In this document: positions 23,367 to 31,421 of the stretch, piece by piece | Layout of the letters: every line of letters begins with the position of its first letter | Numbering within the stretch: the first letter of the stretch is position 1 | NCBI RefSeq assembly: GCF_014203355.1 | Contig: NZ_JACHIR010000001.1 | Coordinates: 6,822,038 to 6,886,037 of the forward strand | From: Kutzneria kofuensis | GTDB taxonomy: Bacteria; Actinomycetota; Actinomycetes; Mycobacteriales; Pseudonocardiaceae | DNA: 64,000 bases | Direction: 5' to 3' | Notes under the pieces: model-generated | What the model was told of the DNA's origin: nothing | The model's input: only the letters and a program-made list of their open reading frames with translations | Databases searched by the model: none | Made by a program: the position numbers and the translations under genes

Positions 23367-24148
23367 CGCCACGAGTCGCGGTGGTGACGGGCGCGGCCCG
23401 TGGCATCGGCGCGGCCGTCGTGCGCCAGCTGGCCGGCGACGGCTGGCGGGTCGTCGCCGTGGACATCTGCGAGGACATCCCCGGGCTCGGCTACTCGTTG
23501 GCGTCCAAGGAAGAACTGGTCACGCTGGCCCGTCGGTTCCCCGATGTGGTCCGCGAGGTCGTCGCCGACGTCAGGGATACGAGTGCGCTGATCGAGGCGG
23601 CGGAGATCGCTCATCGGGAGTTCGGCGGCTTGGACGCGGCCGTCGCCGCAGCGGCGGTGATCGCCGGCGGGCATCCGCTGTGGGAGTCCAGCGACGAGGA
23701 ATGGCAGCTGCAGCTGGACATCGGCGTCCGCGGCGTGGCGAACCTGGCCCGCGCGGCGATCCCGGTGATGCTCCGTTCCGCGCAGCCCCGTTCGGGCCGG
23801 TTCGTCGCGCTCGCCTCCGCCGCCGCGCATCGCGGCCTCTGGCACGCCGCCGGCTACAACGCCACCAAGCACGCCGTTGTCGGCTTGATCCGCGGTCTGG
23901 CGCACGATCTTCGCGGGACCGGCATCACCGCGACCGCCGTGTCGCCGGGCAGCACGCGCACGAACCTGCTCGACGCCAGCGCCGCCCTGTACGACCTGGC
24001 CGACGTCGAGGAGTTCAGCCGCTACCACCTCACCGAGCAGTTGCTGCGGCCCGAGGAGGTCGCCAACGTCGTGTGTTGGTTGTGCAGCAAGGGCGCTTCC
24101 TCGGTCACCGGCACCGTTGTGCACGCCGACGGGGGGTTCACTGCATGA
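23363..24148 (+). CDS. Mycofactocin-coupled SDR family oxidoreductase
   Basis: A 261-residue SDR with VTGAARGIGAAVVRQL and a catalytic YNATK. The insertion after the second strand (VDICEDIPGLGYSLASKEELVTL) is again of the mycofactocin-coupled kind, but the enzyme is a different subfamily from the SDR at 10756. Such SDRs are the usual clients of mycofactocin, binding NAD(H) without exchange. ATG 23363 and the stop both overlap neighbours by four bases, so it is made together with the cofactor enzymes. Confidence 0.92.
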   Translation: MTPRVAVVTGAARGIGAAVVRQLAGDGWRVVAVDICEDIPGLGYSLASKEELVTLARRFPDVVREVVADVRDTSALIEAAEIAHREFGGLDAAVAAAAVIAGGHPLWESSDEEWQLQLDIGVRGVANLARAAIPVMLRSAQPRSGRFVALASAAAHRGLWHAAGYNATKHAVVGLIRGLAHDLRGTGITATAVSPGSTRTNLLDASAALYDLADVEEFSRYHLTEQLLRPEEVANVVCWLCSKGASSVTGTVVHADGGFTA

Positions 24149-25506
24149 TTCCGCTGTATGTGAAGCTCGATCCCGGCGCGCGCCGCATCGGCAACCTGAT
24201 TCTCGGCGGCTCGCCGTACGTCGTGCTCAGGCTGTCCGCCAAGGCTTCGTCCCGTGTGGACTCCTGGCTCGCCGGCGAGCCGGTGACCGCTGACGATCTC
24301 AAGTTGGCTGATCTGCTGGTGCGTAAGGGAATTCTACACCCACGGCGGGAAATCACCAGCCTCACCGCGCAGGATGTGACCGTCGTCGTACCGGTGCGCG
24401 ACCACGCCGATGACCTGGCCCGGCTGCTGCCGGCGTTGTCCGAGGTGGCGAAGGTTCTGGTGGTCGACGACGGATCGACGAAACCGATTCCCGAGGCCAT
24501 CGTGCGGCACTCCAGCGCCAAGGGCCCCGCCGCCGCGCGCAACGCCGGCTGGCGCCTGGCCGGCACCGAGCTCGTCGCGTTCCTGGACGCGGACGTGGTG
24601 CCCGAACCAGGTTGGCTGGCAACGATTCTCCCGCACTTCGAGGACCCGGGTGTCGTCGCCGTCGCTCCGCGTGTGCGCAGCGTTCCCGGCCCGTCGATGC
24701 TCGAACGCTACGAGGAACTCCGCTCGCCGCTTGATCTCGGTGACGCCGAGGCGCCGGTGCGACCGGGCAGCCGCGTCGGCTACGTCCCGTCGGCGGCGCT
24801 GGTCGTGAGGTTCTCGGCCCTGGTGGACCACAACGGCTTCGACGAGGAGATGCGGTTCGGCGAGGACGTTGACCTGGTGTGGCGCTTCCACGAGGCCGGC
24901 GCCCAGGTCCGCTACGAGCCCAGGGCGACAGTGCGGCACCGTCCCCGGGAGACCTGGAACGCCTGGCTGCGGCAGCGTTTCGGCTACGGCACCTCCGCCG
25001 CCCCGCTGGCCATCCGCCACGGACGAAAGGTCGCCCCGGTCAAGGTTTCGCTGTGGAGCGCCCTCGCCTGGGCGCTCGTCGCCGCCGGCCGGCCGCTGCT
25101 GGGTGGGGCCGTCGCCGGCACAACCGCGTCGTTGCTGCCACGCAAACTGAAGGACGTCGGTGTGCCGGCGACGGAGTCCGTGCAGCTCGCCGTTCGCGGC
25201 CATGTCGGCGCGGGGCGGCTGCTGGGCGACGCCGTGGTCCGGTCGTGGTGGCCGGTGGCCATCCCGGTGCTGGCGTCGACCCGGTGGGGCCGTTGGGTTC
25301 TGCTGGCGGCCTTCGCCCGCCACGTGGAGGAGTGGTACAGCCGGGGCGCGAACGTCGGCCTGCCGGGCTGGCTCGCCGCCCGGGTGGCCGACGATCTCGC
25401 GTACGGCGCCGGCGTCTGGTGGGGCGCCGTCCGGCACGGCACCGTGAAACCGCTGCTGCCGGACCTGTCCGACTGGCCCGGCCGGGACGGAGTCGGCCGC
25501 ACGTGA
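24145..25506 (+). CDS. mftF: Mycofactocin glycosyltransferase MftF
   Basis: A 453-residue GT2-family enzyme. An N-terminal PqqD-like stretch (about residues 1-75) precedes the GT-A domain, which has VVVPVRDHADDL, VLVVDDGS and the metal-binding AFLDADVVPEPGW. An EEMRFGEDVDLVWR acceptor motif follows, then hydrophobic C-terminal segments. MftF adds glucose units to premycofactocin, giving oligoglycosylated cofactor. ATG 24145 overlaps the SDR stop and the end overlaps mftE. Confidence 0.95.
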   Translation: MIPLYVKLDPGARRIGNLILGGSPYVVLRLSAKASSRVDSWLAGEPVTADDLKLADLLVRKGILHPRREITSLTAQDVTVVVPVRDHADDLARLLPALSEVAKVLVVDDGSTKPIPEAIVRHSSAKGPAAARNAGWRLAGTELVAFLDADVVPEPGWLATILPHFEDPGVVAVAPRVRSVPGPSMLERYEELRSPLDLGDAEAPVRPGSRVGYVPSAALVVRFSALVDHNGFDEEMRFGEDVDLVWRFHEAGAQVRYEPRATVRHRPRETWNAWLRQRFGYGTSAAPLAIRHGRKVAPVKVSLWSALAWALVAAGRPLLGGAVAGTTASLLPRKLKDVGVPATESVQLAVRGHVGAGRLLGDAVVRSWWPVAIPVLASTRWGRWVLLAAFARHVEEWYSRGANVGLPGWLAARVADDLAYGAGVWWGAVRHGTVKPLLPDLSDWPGRDGVGRT

Positions 25507-26186
25507 ACCGCCTGATCGACATGGCCTGGCCCGAGGTCGAGGCCGTCGCCGCCACCAGCGTGCTCGCCGTCCCGGTCGGCTCGACCGAGCAGCACGGCCC
25601 GCACCTGCCATTCACCGTGGACACCGAGATCGCCGCCGCGCTGTGCGACCGGCTGGCGCAGGCCCGTGACCGGGTGGTCGTGGCCCCCGCCTTCTCGTAC
25701 GGCTCCAGTGGTGAACATGCCGCCTTCCCCGGATCGCTGTCGATCGGTCTCGACGGGGTCGAAACCCTTGTGCTGGAACTGGTTCGCTCGGCCGACGCGT
25801 TCGCCGGCGTCCTGCTGGTCAACGGGCACGGCGGCAACGCCGCGGCGGTGTCCCGTGCGGTGCGCCGGCTCGGCCACGAGGGTCGGTGCGTCACTTGCTG
25901 GTCGCCGACCGGGTCCGCTGTGGACAGTCACGCCGGTCGCACCGAGACCTCGGTGATGTTGGCGCTGCGCCCCGAATCCGTGCGCCTTGATCTCCTGGAG
26001 CCGGGGGATTGCCGGCCGCTCAGGGAGATCATGCCGCTGCTGGTCCGCTCTGGAGTTGTGTCCGTGAGTGCCAACGGTGTTCTCGGCGATCCGAGTGGCG
26101 CGTCCGGCGGAGAAGGCCGGCTCGTCCTGGAGCGGTGGACGGCCGGCCTGCTCTCGGCGTACGACACTTGGACACCAGTCTCGTGA
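25503..26186 (+). CDS. mftE: Mycofactocin precursor peptide peptidase MftE (creatininase family)
   Basis: A 227-residue creatininase-fold metallopeptidase. The motifs VPVGSTEQHGPHLPFTVDT, YGSSGEHAAFPG, VNGHGGN and SHAGRTETSVML carry the metal-binding residues. MftE cuts the modified MftA peptide to free the C-terminal Val-Tyr-derived core. GTG 25503 overlaps mftF by four bases. It is the last gene of the run and ends five bases before the converging MFS gene, with no clear hairpin between. Confidence 0.94.
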   Translation: MNRLIDMAWPEVEAVAATSVLAVPVGSTEQHGPHLPFTVDTEIAAALCDRLAQARDRVVVAPAFSYGSSGEHAAFPGSLSIGLDGVETLVLELVRSADAFAGVLLVNGHGGNAAAVSRAVRRLGHEGRCVTCWSPTGSAVDSHAGRTETSVMLALRPESVRLDLLEPGDCRPLREIMPLLVRSGVVSVSANGVLGDPSGASGGEGRLVLERWTAGLLSAYDTWTPVS

Positions 26187-26191
26187 CCGCG

Positions 26192-27784
26192 TCAGACCGC
26201 GGCCGGCTCGCGCACCTCCTTCGCCTGGTTGTCGTCCTTGACGGCGGACTGCGGCGGCGTCGGCTTGATCCGCCGCAGCAGAGCGATGGTGAAGATCGCC
26301 GTGCCCAGCGCGACGGCCGCGCCGGACAGGGACGCGATGTGCACCGCACCGGTGAAGGCCTCCTGGGCCGCGGCCACCAGCGCGTTGCCCTGCGCGGCCG
26401 GCAGCTGGTGCGCCACCTCGGAGGCGCCGGCGACGGTCTGCCGGGCGGCATCGAGTGCGGCGGCCGGGACGTTGTGCGGGGCGGTGGCGTCGAAGTTCGC
26501 GCTGTAGACCGCCGCGCCGATGGAGCCCAGCACCGCGATGCCCAGCGCACCGCCCAGTTCCTGGCCGGTCTGCACCAGGGCGCCGGCGGAACCGGCGTGC
26601 TCCGCGGGAGCCGCGCCGACGACCATGTCAGTGATGCAGGTCAGCGCGACTGCGACCCCCAGGCCGACGCCGATCGTGCCGGCGACCACCACGAACATGT
26701 TGCGGTCGGTGCCCACCTGGGTCATCACCAGGAAGCCCACGGTGCCGACCAGGAAGCCCGCAGCGATGATGTACGCGGGGCGGACGGTGCGGGCGACGAC
26801 CGTCACGAACGGCACGGCGATGGTCACCACGACCGGCGACACCAGCGTCCAGAGCGCCGCCTCCAGCGGGCTCATGTGCAGCACCTCCATCAGGTACTGC
26901 GTGGTGAAGATGCCAGAGCCGATCATGCAGAAGAAGCAGGCCAGACTGACGGTCAGGGACGCGCCGAAGTCGCGGTTGCGGAACAGCTCCGGGTTGATCA
27001 TCGGGTGGCTCAGGGTCTTCTGCCGCCGCACGAACACGTAGCCGAGCACCAGGCCGACCGCGATGGCGACGGCCGGCAGCACGCCGAAGCCGTTGACCGT
27101 GATCTCCTTCAGGCCCCAGATCACCGACAGCACGCCGCCCAGCGACAGCACGCAGGACGCGATGTCGAACCGGCCGGCCTCGCCCCTGGCCAGGCGGAAC
27201 TCCGGGATCAGCACCGGGCACAGGACCAGCAGCAGCACGATGGCCGGCACGTTGATCAGGAAGACCGAACCCCACCAGAAGTTGTTCAGCAGCAGGCCGC
27301 TGACGACCGGCCCGAGGCCGGCGCCCGCGGACAGCGCCGTGGACCACACGGCGATCGCGGACCGGCGCTGCTTCTCGTCCTGGAACATGTTGCGCACCAG
27401 GGCGAGCGTGGACGGCATCAGGGTGGCGCCGCCGATGCCCTGCACGGCGCGGGCGACGATCAGCATCGTCGGGTCGGTGGCGAACGCGGCCGTCACGGAG
27501 GCCAGGCCGAAGATCGCGGAACCGATCATCAGCAGCCGGCGGCGGCCGATGCGGTCGCCGACGTTGCCCATCGTGATCAGCAGTCCGGCCAGCACGAAGC
27601 CGTACATGTCGATCATCCACAGCTGCTGCGTGCCGGAGGGCTGCAGCGCCGACGCGATGGACGGGATCGCGAAGTAGAGCACGGTCATGTCCATCGAGAC
27701 CAGGAGCAAGGGCAGGGCCAGGACGGCGAGGCCGATCCATTCGCGGCGTCCGGCCAGGCGCGGGGTTTGCGTGGCGTGTGTCAT
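26192..27784 (-). CDS. MFS drug-efflux transporter, DHA2 (14-helix) family
   Basis: The 530-residue protein has about 14 hydrophobic segments. After the first helix comes a VSMDMTVLYFAIPSI motif, then GDRIGRRRLLMIG (motif A) and LSAGAGLGPVVSGLLL (motif C of drug/H+ antiporters). The closest general types are EmrB/QacA/SmvA. It should export lipophilic or cationic compounds across the membrane using the proton gradient. It is divergent from an SDR gene over a palindromic operator, so it is probably repressed by a TetR-type regulator such as the one at 29345. Confidence 0.92.
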   Translation of the reverse strand: MTHATQTPRLAGRREWIGLAVLALPLLLVSMDMTVLYFAIPSIASALQPSGTQQLWMIDMYGFVLAGLLITMGNVGDRIGRRRLLMIGSAIFGLASVTAAFATDPTMLIVARAVQGIGGATLMPSTLALVRNMFQDEKQRRSAIAVWSTALSAGAGLGPVVSGLLLNNFWWGSVFLINVPAIVLLLVLCPVLIPEFRLARGEAGRFDIASCVLSLGGVLSVIWGLKEITVNGFGVLPAVAIAVGLVLGYVFVRRQKTLSHPMINPELFRNRDFGASLTVSLACFFCMIGSGIFTTQYLMEVLHMSPLEAALWTLVSPVVVTIAVPFVTVVARTVRPAYIIAAGFLVGTVGFLVMTQVGTDRNMFVVVAGTIGVGLGVAVALTCITDMVVGAAPAEHAGSAGALVQTGQELGGALGIAVLGSIGAAVYSANFDATAPHNVPAAALDAARQTVAGASEVAHQLPAAQGNALVAAAQEAFTGAVHIASLSGAAVALGTAIFTIALLRRIKPTPPQSAVKDDNQAKEVREPAAV

Positions 27785-27793
27785 GGCCGAAAC

Positions 27794-27833
27794 TATACAT
27801 ACGTCTCTGACGTTCGTATAGTACGAATGTATA
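27794..27833. promoter_or_regulatory. Palindromic operator between the MFS and SDR genes
   Basis: The AT-rich 80-base divergent gap holds outer arms TATACATACG (27794-27803) and CGAATGTATA (27824-27833), matching at 9 of 10 positions. Inside is a perfect palindrome TTCGTA-TAG-TACGAA (27813-27827). It resembles TetR-family operators and can control both genes. Confidence 0.75.
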
Positions 27834-27864
27834 AAAAGGGTTCCGACCTGCGAGGAGAAAGATC

Positions 27865-28692
27865 ATGAGTGCTGCTGGCAAGATCGTCGTCCTGACCGGG
27901 GCGAGCGCCGGCATCGGCGCCGCCGCCGCCCGGCAGCTGCACCGGGACGGCGTCAAGGTCATCCCGGTCGGCCGGAACGCGGCCAAGACCGCGGCCATCG
28001 CCGAGGAACTCGGCGAGCCGGCCCTGACCTGCAACTACGCGGACCTCGACGACGTGCGCCGGCTGGCCGACGCGCTGCTCGAGCGCTGCCCGCGGATCGA
28101 CGTGCTGGCCAACAACGCCGGCGGCATGTGGGTCAAGCGCGAGCTGACCAAGGACGGCAACGAGCTCAACTTCCAGGTCAACTGCCTGGCCCCGTTCCTG
28201 CTCACCCGGCTGCTGACGGACCGGCTGCGGGAGAGCTCAGGGCGGGTGATCAACACGTCCACGATGATGGTGCACAAGCACGGCCACATCGACCTGGACG
28301 ACCTGGACAGCGAGCACCGCTACAAGGCCCACGACGTCTACACCACCACCAAGGTCGGCGCGGCGCTGCTGCTGCGCGAGTACGCCCGCCGCAACCCCGA
28401 CATCGAGACCGCCGACTACCACCCGGGCATCGTGGCCAGCGAGTTCTCCCGGGACATGAAGTTCCAGCGGATGCTGCTCAGGACGCCGCTGGGCAAGCCG
28501 CTGCAGAAGCTGCTGGACACCCCGGAGGTCGCCGGGCAGCGGCTGGTGTACCTGTGCGAGACCGAGGAGAAGCTGACCGGCGGCTACTACTTCAAGAACG
28601 AGCGCGCCGAGGAGAACCCGGTCGTGCTGGACGTGGACAACGCCCGCAAGCTGTGGGACCTCGCGTCCCGCCGAGTCGGCTTGGAGGTCTGA
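27865..28692 (+). CDS. Short-chain dehydrogenase (retinol dehydrogenase-like)
   Basis: The product has 275 residues. It has VLTGASAGIGAAAARQL at the N-terminus, NNAGG, and a catalytic YTTTK after NTSTMMV. It lacks the mycofactocin-type insertion, so it should use free NADP(H). The layout with a long C-terminal extension resembles retinol dehydrogenase/WWOX-like SDRs. The ATG follows AGGAG. It is divergent from the efflux pump and shares its operator, suggesting a joint detoxification response. The substrate is unknown. Confidence 0.9.
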   Translation: MSAAGKIVVLTGASAGIGAAAARQLHRDGVKVIPVGRNAAKTAAIAEELGEPALTCNYADLDDVRRLADALLERCPRIDVLANNAGGMWVKRELTKDGNELNFQVNCLAPFLLTRLLTDRLRESSGRVINTSTMMVHKHGHIDLDDLDSEHRYKAHDVYTTTKVGAALLLREYARRNPDIETADYHPGIVASEFSRDMKFQRMLLRTPLGKPLQKLLDTPEVAGQRLVYLCETEEKLTGGYYFKNERAEENPVVLDVDNARKLWDLASRRVGLEV

Positions 28693-28723
28693 GCGACGTC
28701 TACATCGGACAGTTCTCCGCCCG

Positions 28724-28752
28724 CGCACCGTGGTCTTCCCGGCCACGGTGCG
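28724..28752 (+). terminator. Hairpin terminator after the SDR gene
   Basis: A perfect 10-bp stem CGCACCGTGG / CCACGGTGCG closes a 9-base loop, 32 bases past the stop codon. Confidence 0.75.
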
Positions 28753-28767
28753 CTTTCGTACGCCACG

Positions 28768-28808
28768 AAGGCGGCCTTGGTGGCGGTGGGCGCGGGCAAG
28801 GCCGCCTT
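28768..28808 (-). terminator. Hairpin between converging SDR and HxlR genes
   Basis: A perfect 12-bp stem (28768-28779 with 28797-28808) lies immediately past the HxlR stop, so it probably ends that minus-strand transcript. Confidence 0.75.
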
Positions 28809-28814
28809 GCCTTG

Positions 28815-29156
28815 CTACCGATCCGGTGCTTCGAAGGCGTCCCTCGCGGCCATGACCTCCTCGATGTGCGTCTCCGACCACGTCTTCAGGGCCATCAGGA
28901 CCGGCACCAGGGTCCGGCCGAGCGGCGTCAGCTCGTAGTCGACGCGAACCGGGACGCTCGGCGTGACCGTGCGGGTCAGCAGGCCGTCCCGCTCCAGCTT
29001 GCGCAGCGTCTGCGTGAGCATCTTCTGGCTCGCGCCACGGATCGTCTTCAACAGCTCGCCGTGCCGGCGCGGGCCGTCGGCGAGCGCCGAGACGACCAGC
29101 GCCGCCCACTTCTCCACGATCGTGGCCAGCACCTGCCGGGTCGGGCAGGTAGCCAT
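28815..29156 (-). CDS. HxlR-family transcriptional regulator
   Basis: A 113-residue winged-helix regulator. It has the family order CP near the N-terminus, VEKWAALVVSALADGPRRHGELL, SQKMLTQTLRKLERDGLLTR and VDYELTPLGRTLVPVL. ATG 29156 gives the usual length. A longer reading to 29348 is only the complement of a pseudogene. HxlR proteins often control a divergent oxidoreductase in response to quinones or aldehydes. Here the divergent partner is a decayed fragment starting 13 bases away, so the regulator may be an orphan. Confidence 0.9.
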   Translation of the reverse strand: MATCPTRQVLATIVEKWAALVVSALADGPRRHGELLKTIRGASQKMLTQTLRKLERDGLLTRTVTPSVPVRVDYELTPLGRTLVPVLMALKTWSETHIEEVMAARDAFEAPDR

Positions 29157-29169
29157 GAACGCCTTGTAG

Positions 29170-29355
29170 ACCACCCCCGTCGCCGCCGCCACCGTGCCGC
29201 TGGCCGGGCAGACCGCCGAGCAGGCCCTCGACCTGCTCGGCGTCCGGGACGGACAGACGCTGCTGATGACCGACGCCGTCCCGGCCGAACACGCCGTCGA
29301 AGCCCACCGCCGCGCCGACGCCGGCGTCCCCGGCAAGCTCGTCCTCACGTTCTGA
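29170..29355 (+). pseudogene. Remnant of an NADPH:quinone oxidoreductase / zinc-type alcohol dehydrogenase gene
   Basis: A 61-codon open stretch, preceded by an in-frame TAG, carries two pieces of the medium-chain dehydrogenase family. VAAATVPLAGQTAEQALDLL is the segment before the nucleotide-binding fold. After GVRDGQTLL the sequence jumps to AEHAVEAHRRADAGVPGKLV, which is the C-terminal end of such proteins. The N-terminal domain and the whole Rossmann core are missing, and there is no start codon or promoter. It is divergent from the HxlR gene, the usual position for its target gene. It is therefore a deletion remnant rather than a small gene. Confidence 0.72.
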
Positions 29356-29932
29356 GCAGGCAGGTCAGGGCCAGCGCCGAGCGGCGGAAGTACTCCTGGT
29401 CCACCGTGCCCGGTTCGAGGACGGCGCGGCGGACCAGGCCGCCGAGCAGCGCGGCCAGGGCGGGGGCGAGCTGCTCGGCCTGCTCGTCGGTGACCTCGCC
29501 GCCCTGGTACGACCGGCCGACGAACAGCGCGGCGAGGCGGTCGGAGGTGGTCAGCGACAGGACGGTCGGGTCGCGCAGCATCAGGCCGGCGAGCTCCAGT
29601 TCGAAGGCGAAACGGCGGCGGGCGTCGGAGGCGGTGGCGACGTGGTGGAAGGCGTCGGCGCAGCCGGTGAGCACCTCGTCCAGCGACAGGCGGGGATCGG
29701 ACAGCTCGGCGAGCCGGCCGTCCAGCTCGTCGGCGTACCGCGCGACGACGGCCAGCAGGAGGTTCCGCTTGCTGCCGAAGATGGAGTAGACGGCGCCGGT
29801 GGTCAGCTCCGCCCGCTCCGCGATGTCGTCCAGGCGGGCCTGCTGGTAGCCGCGCTCGGCCATCTCCACCAGCGCGGCGTCGATCAGCGCGTCCCGGTTG
29901 CGCTGCCGCGACTGCGACCGGGTCAACCGCAT
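29345..29932 (-). CDS. TetR-family transcriptional regulator
   Basis: A 195-residue repressor. The N-terminal helix-turn-helix is clear: LIDAALVEMAERGYQQARLD, then TTGAVYSIFGSKRNLLLAV. The rest is the ligand-binding helical domain. ATG 29932 overlaps the end of the carboxypeptidase gene by ten bases, so the two are cotranscribed. The end overlaps the quinone oxidoreductase remnant. It may control its own operon through the inverted repeat at 31241-31272, or the MFS/SDR pair. Confidence 0.9.
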   Translation of the reverse strand: MRLTRSQSRQRNRDALIDAALVEMAERGYQQARLDDIAERAELTTGAVYSIFGSKRNLLLAVVARYADELDGRLAELSDPRLSLDEVLTGCADAFHHVATASDARRRFAFELELAGLMLRDPTVLSLTTSDRLAALFVGRSYQGGEVTDEQAEQLAPALAALLGGLVRRAVLEPGTVDQEYFRRSALALTCLLRT

Positions 29933-31224
29933 GGCGCCAGCCTTCGGACCACCGCCAGCGCCGCCTCGGACTGCACGGACACCAGTTGCCGCACCGGAAA
30001 CGCGTCCTGCGACAGGTCGGTCTCCGCGGCGGCGCACCAGGTGTCGAACAGGCCGTCGAGGTGTCGCTTCACCTTCCGGGACGTCGGGGGCTGGTTGCCG
30101 GCGGCGTGCTCGACGGCCAACTGCCGGCGCATCATGCCGCTGGCCCGCAGCCGCAGCATGTGCACCAGTGTCGACGTCGCGAACGCCTCCGCCACCGTGG
30201 CCGGCCGGGCCGGTGTGCGCTCGGCCATCGCGTCGTTGGCGGCCGCCGCCGACGACGCGGTGGCCAGCGTGTCGGTGATCGACCGCCGCATCGGGGTCGG
30301 CACCACCAGCCGCGGCCGCATCTGCTCGTACAAGTCGGACAACACAGCACTATCGTCTCGCAGTTCGGCCGCCGCGTGTCGAAGAGTGTCCGCGTAGGAC
30401 CGGCCCGAGTCGGACAGGTCGTCCGCGCGGGCGTCGTGCCACATCGGCACCTCGGTGATCAGCGTCGTCGTGCCGTAGCGCTCCGCGTAGTGGGCGCTGG
30501 ATCCGCCGTGCCGCACCGAATCCCGCGTTCCCCGCGCCGCTTCCTGGATCACCGTCTCCGCCGGCGGCATCAGGTACACCGCCGGCGCGGCGGTTTCCCA
30601 GCCCAGCGTGTCCACCGGACCGAGCGACAGCGGTACGCGCTGCTCCGCCGCGACGGTGCCCAGATCCTCCGCCATGCCCGGTAAGCCCCCGTTCAGGATG
30701 AAGAACACGCCGCCGAAGTCCGCGTTGTGCAAGGAGTACTGGAAGGTGGGCCGCAGCTCGTCGATCACCCGGGCCAGCGCCTGCGTCTCGGGCAGCGTGC
30801 GGTCGAAGAACGCCCGCTCGTCCAGCACCGGGAAGGTCCACTCCGGCTGGTCGTCGAAGGCCGGGCGGTAGAAGTTCTCGTGGTAGTTGCGGATCGTCAG
30901 CGGGCCGTCGAACCAGCCCTCGTTCAGCCGCGTCCCGTCCGGGTCGATGCACGGCACGAAGTGCCAGCTGAAGTCCATGCCCTCCCGCAGCTCCGGCGTC
31001 GCCGCCACCCGCTTGGCCAGGTCCAGCACCGTGTGCAGGCCGATCGGCTCGTTCGGGTGCGGGCAGCCCACCACCAGCGCGTTGCGGCGGCCGTGGCCAA
31101 CCGACAGCATCCGCAGCGGCTCGCCCAGCCGGGACGTGCCGATCCGGCGCGTCCGGCACACCTCCGGCCGGTCGGCGGTCAGCTTCTCGACATCGGAGAC
31201 CACCTGGTCGACGGTCGGGATCAC
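29923..31224 (-). CDS. M14-family zinc carboxypeptidase-like protein
   Basis: A 433-residue cytoplasmic protein with no signal peptide. GCPHPNEPIG supplies two zinc ligands (HxxE), SLHNADFGG the third (His), and LITEVPMW the catalytic Glu. The substrate loop (DPDGTRLNEGWF) is also M14-like. Members act on peptides or amide-linked small molecules. The C-terminal 130 residues are helical, rich in Ala and Arg, and not explained by the catalytic fold. It is first in an operon with a TetR regulator. No substrate can be assigned. Confidence 0.85.
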   Translation of the reverse strand: MIPTVDQVVSDVEKLTADRPEVCRTRRIGTSRLGEPLRMLSVGHGRRNALVVGCPHPNEPIGLHTVLDLAKRVAATPELREGMDFSWHFVPCIDPDGTRLNEGWFDGPLTIRNYHENFYRPAFDDQPEWTFPVLDERAFFDRTLPETQALARVIDELRPTFQYSLHNADFGGVFFILNGGLPGMAEDLGTVAAEQRVPLSLGPVDTLGWETAAPAVYLMPPAETVIQEAARGTRDSVRHGGSSAHYAERYGTTTLITEVPMWHDARADDLSDSGRSYADTLRHAAAELRDDSAVLSDLYEQMRPRLVVPTPMRRSITDTLATASSAAAANDAMAERTPARPATVAEAFATSTLVHMLRLRASGMMRRQLAVEHAAGNQPPTSRKVKRHLDGLFDTWCAAAETDLSQDAFPVRQLVSVQSEAALAVVRRLAPCG

Positions 31225-31240
31225 GAGCCACCTCCGGTTT

Positions 31241-31272
31241 GGTAATCCGACTACTTTCGTAACGAGATTACC
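31241..31272. promoter_or_regulatory. Inverted repeat upstream of the carboxypeptidase-TetR operon
   Basis: Perfect 7-bp arms GGTAATC (31241-31247) and GATTACC (31266-31272) flank a TCGTAACGA palindrome (31257-31265). It starts 16 bases before the carboxypeptidase start codon, a typical autoregulatory TetR site. Confidence 0.6.
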
Positions 31273-31421
31273 GAGATCGAGGTCGGACGCACTCCCTCAA
31301 GTCGGGGACACAGTTGACAGCGGCCCGCCACCTCCCGACGCGACAGCTCGATCCTGCCGAGTTCTTGCCCGATCCGCCCACAGCCGTCGGATGACGGGTG
31401 GTGTCGTGCTGCAATCGGAGC

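Noticed and set aside
26009-27868. 619-codon open frame antisense to the MFS transporter
   Set aside because: The product is a low-complexity His/Arg/Gln/Asp-rich string without domains. The minus-strand reading gives a complete 14-helix transporter.
28815-29348. Extended 177-codon version of the HxlR gene
   Set aside because: The extra N-terminal 64 residues are only the complement of the quinone oxidoreductase remnant. ATG 29156 gives the family length.
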